Origin: Penicillus capitatus
Taxonomy: Eukaryota > Chlorophyta
DNA: 64,000 nucleotides
Assembly: GCA_965649825.1 (NCBI GenBank)
Contig: OZ287697.1
Location: 1,550,001 to 1,614,000 of the forward strand
Direction of reading: 5' to 3'
Shown here: in pieces, positions 55,601-64,000 of the stretch
Numbering within the stretch: position 1 is the stretch's first letter
How the letters are laid out: the number at the start of each line of letters is the position of its first letter
Notes under the pieces: generated by a model
What the model saw: the letters and a program-made list of their open reading frames with translations, nothing else
Databases searched by the model: none
Told to the model about the DNA's origin: nothing
Program-made: the position numbers and the translations under genes

Positions 55601-58497
55601 TTGTCTCTAACTGCACGGCAGCTTCCGACGGCGGCGCCATCAGAGGAACGGGCGACCTTTCTCTTTTATGCACCGACTGTATCCTCGAAGGCAACGAAGC
55701 AAAAGCCAGCGGCGGCGCCTTTTCTTTTGAACCTGACGTCGGCACATGTGCGGCCATCGAACTCAAGAACAGTACGATCCAACATAACAGCGCTCGATTT
55801 GGAGGTAAGATTCGATGCTTCAGTTATGAAGGCTGCAGGTGCTGTGTAGGAGGACTGCACGTGTCGAGCAGTGATCAAGCGTCACAGCAGGCGCACGACC
55901 TCTCCATCTGCGAGATCATCAAGCTGTCGGATTCGATCCTAGCGCACAACAGTGCTCAAGTGGCAGGAGGAGCGATATTCACAAGCCGTGCCCAGAACAT
56001 ACGCGTCGATTGCCCGTCGAACAGCGAGGGGATGGCTGCTATGTCTGCGGAGAATCGAGGGAGATCGAAGGGCAGACTCGACGCGATCGACGATCTCTGT
56101 GAGACGTGGCGTAGCAACAGTGCCGGACTGTACGGCCACGACGTTGCGACGTTCGTTTCTCGCGTGGTGACAAGTGTGAAGGTCAACGAGATCAACGTCA
56201 CGGTATCGAACGTGACAGATCCAGGCCGCATCGGACCCTACAGAAGTGGCAGTCCTCTCTGCATCGCCCTGAAGGCCGTGGATGATTTTGGCCAAGCTCC
56301 GGCTGTGGGCACAGACAACCATCCCGTCGTGTCCAAGATCTCATCTCCAGATCATCTGTTTGCTGGAAGCAACAGTATCCTTATGGAACCGTACATCCTA
56401 GAATTCACTGCGACGGGTCATGCCCGGCCTGGCACATATCATATTGCCTTCGAATTCAGTGAAGATTCACTGGAGCGTTTCGAAGTCGAGGTGGAGGTAC
56501 AGCAATGCATGATTGGAGAGGAGCCTTCTGAAGACAGGACGTCCTGCGAGCCCTGCAGCGCCGCCACTTACAGTTTTGTTCTGGAGGAAGATTCAGAGTG
56601 CCTTCCTTGTCCCGAGAACGGAAACTGCACGACTCAAGTTATTCTGCCACGAAAGGGATACTGGCACAAGACGCCGTGCTCTACACATCTCCAAGAATGC
56701 CTCTCGTCTGAGGCGTGCAGTTTTAAAGAACGAGAGATCCAACTGGCTGCGGCAACGGAGAACGTCAGCAGCTGCGAATTTAGTGACGCCGATATCCGGA
56801 GCTACACAGAAGTTCAGTGCAGAGAGGTAAACAACGAACGCACATCTGGATCGCTCCGGCAGTGGATGGTGTTTGCAGGGACACGAGGGACCTCTGTGCG
56901 GATCCTGTAAGCCGTCCCACGGGAGATCGCACTCTCAGCTGTGCGAGAAGTGCTTTGCTGGATCCAGTAACTATGTCTTAGTATTCGTATCGTTTTTTAT
57001 TCTTCTCATACTTTCGGCGGTGACAGTGAAAAGCAACTCCATCTCTACACCGGGAAAGAGCAGAAAATTTTTGGCGTCGGTTTCTGACCAGGAGTCGGCA
57101 TCGACTGCGTCATCTTTCGTTGTCGTCAATGAACAGATGGTGGAGATGATGGTCACGGGTCGTGTGCCGCAAGCGATACTGCATCCAGAACTGCAGTCTG
57201 CGCCGCCGGCGGCGACGCCGGAAGATACAGAACTCACAAAATGGAAAGCTGTGGAGATGTTCAAGGTTCGGATCAACTCCTTTGACCAACACAAAGCGTC
57301 TGTTGCAGATACTCGTGAATTTTCTTCAGGTGACGGCGATCGCCGTTGCCATCAACGTGAACTGGACACTGATGATGATCGCCCTCTTCGAAGCCGCAGG
57401 TATGAGGCATACAGTTCATCAACGTCACTCTTTGGGTCACTCTTCTGTTCTGCGCAGAGATTATTAGTGGCTTTACCTCGGAGGCGGTGAACCGATCGGT
57501 GGACTGCATCGTTCCGGAAGATGCCTCGATGGAACGATCGATTGTCAGCATCCTAGTCGACGTCTGCCTTCCGTTCGGCGTCATCTGCGTGTTCAGCCTC
57601 TTCTGGTGGGTCGTTAAGATGAAGCGAGGCGAGACATGGTCCTATCTGCTGAAGAAAAGCATCCTGACCACCATCGCCGTTCTGCACATCAGCTACATCT
57701 CGCTCAGCAAGACGCTCGTCAGTGTTCTGCACTGTGTGGAAGTTCACGATTCTGTCGATGTGGAGATCGACGTCACATCAAGCTACTGGGTCATGGACAC
57801 CAAGATCCGCTGCTATGAAGGATCCCATACCTTCTTGGCTTTACTATTGGGATGGCCTTTTCTGATCATCTTCACTTTTGGATTCCCTGCAGCGACCGCC
57901 TTCCTCACCATCCGAAACGTCGAGGAGGAGTACAAGGATGGCTGGATCTACGAGACATGCGGTTTCCTCTATCGATCCTACCGGAAGGAGTACGTCTTCT
58001 GGGAATCGGTCATTATGTTCCGGAAGGCGATTCTGGTAGCGATCGTCATTTTTTCGAGCCCACTGGGCTCCGACCTGCAGCAAGTGCTCGCCGTGCTTCT
58101 TTTCACTTTCGCTCTCTACCTCCAAATGATGTGCTGTCCCTACCGTTCCGAGTTTGACAGCCTGAATCGAATGGAGAGCGCATCCATTCTTGTTTCTGCA
58201 ATGACTTTCGGCTCGAGTATGTTCTTCAACAACGAACACGTATCCTCTGCTGTTCGCATTATCCTCACTGTCAGTCTTGTATTGTGTAATATCACTCTTT
58301 TTGTGTTTTTTCTTATTGTTTTTGCGATTCTTGCTGCTAATTATTTGAGAACGATTCTCGATCGGGAGGGAGTATTGTACGACCGAGAAGGTCGTGCCCA
58401 TCACATTCTGATGGTCTATTGCTTACATTACCTCTGTGGACGTGGAACGGACACCATTCTCAGTCTGTTTTGCACGGCTCCAGCGAGCATTACTTGA
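52639..58497 (+). CDS. Pmp-like beta-helix / Cys-rich / polytopic membrane protein (~1847 aa), intact
   Basis: Exons: 52639-52900, 52961-53282, 53340-55804, 55850-56826, 56879-57265, 57309-57399, 57458-58497; whole codon total. The start at 52639 yields a signal peptide (MAPKSRLLHF), whereas the frame open from 52345 does not. N-terminal domain: FLDPAERIW, IDSDLQSLVNC, IPWSLT. The beta-helix is the shortest of the family (~195-1016) with regular GGAI/GGxx and TFxxN units, e.g. FERNKARIGGAIC. Linker ('SPDHLFAGSNS'), Cys-rich CLPCPENGNC...GYWHKTPCS, GHEGPLCGSC, then about nine membrane segments. It is the source-like relative of the dead fragment at 35485-36400. Its C-terminal half is most like that of the gene at 28184, which has the same last-exon length of 1040 nt. 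No lesions seen. Confidence 0.9.
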
Positions 58498-61400
58498 GGT
58501 GTGTCTGACGAAGACCTGTCTGTCACTTTCAGCTTCAATCTGTCGTCTGTCTGTTCTGCTGTGACCTGAGCGTTCGTTCGCTCGCGTATGACTTTATCTA
58601 TTAACCACTCGAAAAGACGATCGGTGTAACGAAAAGCAGAGTTTAAATGATTTATCTGTCTGTCCCTCATCGCCTGCATTTCAGGTTTCCTCCGACCTGC
58701 GTCGGTGAATCTTTCTTCTTCAGGTGAAATCAGCGTTCTCGATCTGCAGGATAGATATCAGACGCCGACCGGGAATATGCCCCTGATTTGACGCTTGGTT
58801 GCTGAAGAATCGTGAACACGGTGGATCACACTATCGGCGATCAAAGCGCGTGAGATAGATACATTTCTTCTTATGTTCAGTCGTCAGGCAATTCTCTAAC
58901 GGTAGACTTCGGCGTCGTTTCGAACGAAAGGCAGAGAACGTCAGTCTTGCAGAAACCTCTCTGTATCGAGGGTTCGAGACGTGGTGCCTCAACGAGCGTC
59001 GACTGGCCGCGTCGCATCACCTGCCGTATCTGACCGTACAAATACGACGTTAGAGCACAGACCAACGGACTTGACAACTCTGTCATGTTCTTGTATCACA
59101 CACAGTGCAGCAGAAAGCCGAACGGAATGCTGAAAACGCAGCGGTGACAATCGGTGTTGGCAAACTGCCTTTCTGATGACGGTTGTTGCTTAGAGACGAC
59201 ACCTGGTGTGTAACTCGGAGGCGTTCGAGGAGCGCATCACTCGGGTTCCGTCGTCCCATATCAACACCATCCGGCAACCGAAACGTACGTTGACGAGTGC
59301 GTTCTTTCGCTACCCTTCGCAGCTTCAGACGGCTTTTCAGATGAATGTATGGTTAGGAAATGCATCGTAGTGCAACCAAGCGAAGCGTCGTTGTTTGCTC
59401 AGACTCCGTGCGCAATTCATGGACCGCCTAAGCTTCTTTCATTATCGTCGTATCAGGTGGCAGAGATGAATGGACGAATAAAAAAGGGACCTGTCAGACC
59501 TCGCGGCGCAGAAACAGTCCTGACAAAGCGAGAGACGCTCCAAGATTCTAGCATTTACGCATTAGCAATCTATCGGGGTTACAGGAAAAGCCTCGGTGCA
59601 GCGAAACGCGACGCGGAAGTGCGTGAGGTTGGAGGCCATTCTCGGGAGAGCCGATGCGCAGAACATGGAAAGGGGTGCAAGAGCTTCAGACGCAGTGCGT
59701 CACGTTACGGCAGTCATTTCAGCTCATGCGATTTCCTCTGCGTTTAGTCATGAAGAGCTGCCGACGGACAAATTCCAATTCGCAGTCGACTGCGATGCGC
59801 GAGTCTCACGATTCGAATAAACTGTGCCGAGAATGGCGTGCTGGATGCAGGAAGGCAAAGAAGCTTCCCTTCAAGGCAGAACACCTCTAAAAAGAGCGTT
59901 GCGAGGCGCATAGGTACGAAATTGAGACGGAAGACCGCGAATAGGAAGAGAGGTTTGTATGAAAAGACGTTTGGAAGATGCAAGCGGAGAGAACGAAGAG
60001 ATCAAGACACGGTACAGGGCGAACTGCTGGATACGGAGCGTATCAAAAAAGAGGAATGAGTGAGCAGTTATCATCTGTGATGTGTGATGTTTTGTGACCT
60101 GTAGGTATATCGAACTGGGGAGGAATATCTAACCAGCGTCGAAGATGATCAAACAGCGTCTTATTGCTGTCGCATCATTCATTGTGCGAACATTGGTCTC
60201 AGTTAGCCGTTTATACCCGAAATCCAAAGGGGACGCGCGAAATGCTTTTGGAAACAGAAGGGAAAATCTGAAGAGCCAAGCAAAAGAGTGCGCGAGCTCT
60301 GTAAGGGCGTCGGAATTCGGACGACTGGATCGGTTCAGGATATCAAAATGCGTCCGGAACTGGAATCGAACCGTCAGCTCTGTTAATATTCCAGCGGATT
60401 GCGTTCGTCGTCTCTCGAACACCTAAAAAATCCACGGGCAGTATCTCCTGATCGTAGGACAACGCAGAAAAGGCAACACGATGATGCACCGCAGAAATGG
60501 CTAGATGAAAATGCGCAATACAGACCATTCAAGGTGAGGAAATGAAGAACATGAATGCAAAGATGCAACGTGCAGTGCAGAGGCGGTCCGATGTGCCGTG
60601 CGTTCGTGGAAGCGGCGTTGGAAAGAACCGAGAATACCATCGGTATATAGCTTCCAGAACAACTTCCACCATTTACGAGGCTCGGGAAGAATCCACGAGC
60701 GATACTCCCACTGAGAGTGAGATCGCTGGAATGCTGTTGTTCGCGCGCCGAGACGACATGACATCCAAGTGAAGGACATTCCCTGCACCGAAAGGAAGTT
60801 GTCGATCTTGTCAGAAGCTTTGACGTGCTCGCATGCTCGAAGAGATTTTGTTGTTTGTTCAAATAGGAAGACACGACGCAAACGTCGAAATCACCTTCGC
60901 GTGAAGAAAGCATGAACAGCATATGAGCCAGCACCCCTACAGAATTGCTACACAATCCACCTCCTGTTGGTAATGTACTACAGCTGTCGTGTTGTTTCTA
61001 CGAAACAGTACATTAGCTGATGTCCGTTACACATCAGGTAAGGGAACTCAGATAATTGGAGCGACGAGCTGCATCAAGGTTTGCTCCAGTGTTGCTTTCG
61101 TTGGTTGCGTGTCTGGTCCAGTGGATCAGCTACGCAGCGAAGAATCTACGGCGGTGTGTATAGTTTAAGGCGTTTGTTACACAGAGCAATAGATTACCTG
61201 CTCGTGGCACGTCGCATCACGCCACATTACTCTCCGTTGATGCAATTAATGGACCATCGTCAGCGACCACGCTCCGCACTTGCGTCTCGCGTTTGGATCC
61301 TGCAGAACCGGAGTTATCTGCAGTCGATTTCCTATTTCTTCCTTGGCAGCTTGAGCAGAGGACAGCAGTGATGAAGAGTAATGATTCGTTAACAGCTCTC

Positions 61401-61707
61401 CCCATTCATTCCTTCTTATGTCAGCTCCGCGAGTCGTCTATCGCAAAGTGCTGTTGTTTCTGTGTGACCTAGATTGATTAAACAGTAACTGTGCATATGT
61501 AGCTTCATCCAAAGTTCGCACAAAGTCCACATACGATGCACAAGATTCGAAAGCACACACCAAGAGGCATGTTCGACGTGCGACGGGTAAGCTTAGAGTC
61601 ACTGATCTAATGCAATCTCAGGTTTTCTCTGTAAAGACGACGAAGCGAATGAATAACATTCGTGGCCAGAAAGAAACGAGAACCGATCGAAACCGACTGG
61701 GAAGCAT

Positions 61708-61737
61708 AACAAAACGGCTTCTCCATGAGCCGTTTGT
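61708..61737. repeat. Inverted repeat / hairpin, 11-bp stem
   Basis: AACAAAACGGCT (61708-61719) pairs with AGCCGTTTGTT (61727+1 to 61737) apart from one bulged A, leaving the 8-nt loop TCTCCATG. Confidence 0.7.
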
Positions 61738-62082
61738 TCATGGAAAGCAGAGAGCTTCCAGTCGATCTCCATCTCCTTTAGTTGCGGACTAGCTTGTAGT
61801 ATCTGCTGATGTCGCACATCGATTGGACTGTGCAGGTGACTCCTACTGTCTGGATTCTTCTGCTACCCTTTCTGTTTGCGACGAAGGCTGCTGCTGTTCT
61901 TATTAAGCTGATATTGGGGGGCAGAGTTAGAGGTGGTTGGATGAAGCTGACAGCTGCATATCTAGCCTATAAGGACAGAAAAGGGGCATGTACACGACGT
62001 ATCACGACACCAAATACGCTAATCATAAAGTGTGACTGATTCTGTGGAAGGTTCCGCATTGTACTGTGTGTTTGTGCAGTTC

Positions 62083-62118
62083 AGTATCTTAACATGGCGA
62101 ACCGCCTGTTAAGATACT
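62083..62118. repeat. Strong hairpin: 16-bp stem with one bulge and 3-nt loop
   Basis: AGTATCTTAACA (62083-62094) is perfectly complementary to TGTTAAGATACT (62107-62118). Between them GGCG and CGCC also pair around an AAC loop, with only T62095 bulged. Confidence 0.85.
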
Positions 62119-62129
62119 CCATGGGGTAC

Positions 62130-62153
62130 AATCTGGCGAGGAAGAACCAGATT
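62130..62153. repeat. Second hairpin next to the strong one, 7-bp stem
   Basis: AATCTGG (62130-62136) and CCAGATT (62147-62153) flank a 10-nt loop. It lies 11 bases after the hairpin at 62083-62118. Confidence 0.5.
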
Positions 62154-62918
62154 TCGGATACCAAGGCACTATCGGTACCGTTTGCTTCGGTGGCTCCGTG
62201 GTGCTGAGAGGATGGATGGCTTGCGGCCATTATTTGTAGATGGGTAATTCTGCATCATTAGCTAATCACAGAAATCATTGCGCAGCGTGCAGAGGTCAAA
62301 AAAAGAGTGTCCAATTCGATGATGTCGTGAGACAACGTTAAGCAGCTGAAGATTCTGAAGCTCATCCAGAAGCAATGACAGCAGAAATCGTCGACGGCGA
62401 AAACCGTTTGACCAAGTCCATGTCACAGTGAATGTGCAGAAGAAGGCCAATCGCTTCTGGGCATGGCTTATACATCTCGGAGGAGAACACTGTGATAGTC
62501 GCAATCAGATACAGTCTACCAGATTCCACAAGTCTCTTCTGGCGTCGGAAGCCACCGCTGGTCCTTAACCCCATAAGATTTACACTTTGAGACGGCAATG
62601 GCTATTGCTGCAGTAGTGTTCAAGGCCTGTCAGGACGTGAATTCTGTCGCTGAATACCGCTTATACTCATCTGGCTTCATCAACATCTCCGGCGTGCCAG
62701 TGTCATGATCACGACAGGAATCTGTTCTCCCGTCAGATGTTGGCAGGCTTTTGTTCTGAACACAATGTCTATGACCAGAGGAGAAACATTTCACATCCCA
62801 CACACCCACACTGTCGCAGCATCATCCAGATAACTCACTAACTACTCAGCAGTATTGAAGTTGTCGTACAAAAAGAAGATACATCGAATCAGTCGCGATC
62901 AACTGATTTACGTCACCG

Positions 62919-64000
62919 ATGGGAACCTCCGCTTCATTTTCTCCATCACGAACTTTGGTGCGAACTTGTGCGACGGTAGGCAAGTTCGCGCGTTACGCTG
63001 CGCTGCAAGTGACGAGATTTTGCTGTGCAGATTACAGCTACGACATGCAAGTTCGGGCTCCAGATGAAGGACCCAGCCGCGGCAGTCCATCCGCATCGAG
63101 AATCAGCCGTCGAACCGTTATCGAGCAGCAAGCTATTGAAGAACGTTACGACCCTAAGCTTCTGCGTTTTGTCGCACGCAAGCACAACATTAGTAGCACT
63201 AAGTCACTGGTGGCGGCTTACAACGTGACGACAGACGAAAACGAACGTGCTGTTCTGCTTGGATGGCTGTGCAAGTATCATAAACGAAAGGCAGATTGTC
63301 TTGAGCCGAATGCTGTCCTTGAGTATGCGGAATTGGCCAACATCGCCCCCCGTTCCATAAGCGAGAAAGATATTTTGAAGGATCTGATCCGCGACCTTAC
63401 CTCTTGCATCTGTGAAGGAAACTTCCTAACACCGAACAATGCCGTTGCCCTTTACAGAGCACTTGTGAATATCGTTCCTTCGGCTTACGGTGGCACTGCA
63501 CAACTAATGGCGACAGCGAGGAAACTCATGGGCAGCCTCACTGAAGAACTGAAGCTTACGAGGGAAATCTTTGCGGATCACGAAACGGCTTTTCTTGCAT
63601 TGCATCAGACCTTTTTCTTGCTTCGTTGTGCCAATCAAGCCCCGATAGACGAAGAAGAGAAACAAGAGTTGCGCAGAACCATCGCAGCGAAAGAGAGAAC
63701 CATGAAACTCTCGTGCAAGCACTACCCTGTGAACTTCCATTTCAAAGCGCTTCGTCAGGCGGTAGAACGCCTCAAAGACGAAGACGCTACTTCGCAAATT
63801 GCACAAACAAAGCGATATCTCTTGTGCGGATTGTGTGGATTTATGGACGTATTACATTTTCTCAGAAATTTGACAAGGTGTGATATCGATCCGGCGGACG
63901 TTTTAGATGCATACGAAAGAAATCAAGCTGCCATCGACAATATGGGAGTGACGGAAAGACCGTGGTTTGACTCGTTTCGAAGATTAATGGCAAAAAGATT
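62919..64000 (+). CDS. 5' part of an unknown helical protein, running off the window
   Basis: The frame is open from 62907 to the last base (more than 320 codons after the later start), with no stop, so it continues beyond the window. In-frame ATGs are at 62919 and 63045. The second follows a TGCTGTGCAG tract that could be an intron end, so the true start is uncertain. The product has no signal peptide and looks cytosolic and mostly alpha-helical. Recognisable runs include KHYPVNFHFKALRQAVERL and CGLCGFMDVLHFLR. Helical leaders of this style precede NACHT/NB-ARC modules in some STAND-type ATPases, but no P-loop lies in the visible part, so I give no function. Confidence 0.7.
   Translation, partial: MGTSASFSPSRTLVRTCATVGKFARYAALQVTRFCCADYSYDMQVRAPDEGPSRGSPSASRISRRTVIEQQAIEERYDPKLLRFVARKHNISSTKSLVAAYNVTTDENERAVLLGWLCKYHKRKADCLEPNAVLEYAELANIAPRSISEKDILKDLIRDLTSCICEGNFLTPNNAVALYRALVNIVPSAYGGTAQLMATARKLMGSLTEELKLTREIFADHETAFLALHQTFFLLRCANQAPIDEEEKQELRRTIAAKERTMKLSCKHYPVNFHFKALRQAVERLKDEDATSQIAQTKRYLLCGLCGFMDVLHFLRNLTRCDIDPADVLDAYERNQAAIDNMGVTERPWFDSFRRLMAKR

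Larger units (their letters stand above)
58498..62918. other. Intergenic; no supported gene, some hairpins
   Basis: Many short overlapping frames, up to 190 codons on the minus strand at 60383-60955, but none with a domain, signal peptide or consistent splice structure. Reading frames around 59460-60060 (+) have long runs without stops and may be a decayed or finely split gene that I cannot reconstruct. Three inverted repeats near 61.7-62.2 kb are listed separately. Confidence 0.35.

Noticed and set aside
7430-58497. Bacterial (chlamydial) origin of the Pmp-like genes or contamination
   Set aside because: All six genes have spliceosomal-type introns at conserved sites, secretory signals and a polytopic C-terminus instead of an autotransporter barrel.
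60340-60400. tRNA-like GGTTCGATTCC motif on the minus strand
   Set aside because: The flanking bases do not form a T-stem or a cloverleaf.
61809-62039. A 76-codon hydrophobic small ORF
   Set aside because: It has one possible membrane helix but no homologue I recognise and no supporting signals; chance is as likely.

Overview
The window is nuclear DNA of a unicellular eukaryote. Genes are split by very short introns (about 43-65 nt, nearly all GT...AG), encode secretory signal peptides and long membrane proteins, and sit among an LTR retrotransposon, a non-LTR retroelement insertion and decayed gene copies. I cannot name the lineage. The compact introns and the large eukaryotic 'Pmp-like' surface proteins fit an alga or another protist.

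Positions 40-6490 are an apparently intact, recently inserted LTR retrotransposon. It has two identical 157-bp LTRs (TG...CA), a 4-bp CCGG target duplication, a primer-binding site, a gag-protease ORF, and a pol ORF (RT, RNase H, integrase) in the -1 frame. The heptamer A AAA AAC lies directly before the gag stop. The gag product is unusual: a signal peptide, a degenerate torsin-like (AAA+) region and membrane segments precede the capsid-like region, zinc knuckle and protease.

Positions 7430-58497 hold six paralogous multi-exon genes: 7430-15868 (+), 19564-26010 (+), 28184-34601 (-), 37447-43515 (+), 44986-51227 (-) and 52639-58497 (+). Each predicted protein has about 1850-2150 residues. The layout is signal peptide, a conserved ~100-residue N-terminal domain, a long beta-helix of Pmp-type GGA(I/V)/FxxN repeats, a beta-sandwich-like linker, a Cys-rich GYWH module, and about nine C-terminal membrane segments. 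The family introns are conserved in position and phase, and a 91-nt exon occurs in all six genes. My exon models sum to whole codons for the genes at 19564, 44986 and 52639. They are out by one base for the genes at 7430 and 37447, which matches a visible frameshift in each. The first gene is also broken by a 1.63-kb, internally deleted non-LTR element flanked by a 15-bp target duplication. The 5' exons of the gene at 28184-34601 are uncertain.

Between these genes lie decayed family fragments near 16.9-18.8 kb (-), 19 kb (+), 26.6-27.1 kb (+) and 35.5-36.4 kb (+). The last is a degraded copy of part of the gene at 52639. Together with internal tandem duplications in two genes, this suggests a rapidly evolving surface-protein cluster.

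Positions 58498-62918 contain no gene I can defend but include three notable hairpins. A new reading frame, open to the window end, starts at 62919 or 63045. It encodes a mostly helical cytosolic protein of unknown function.
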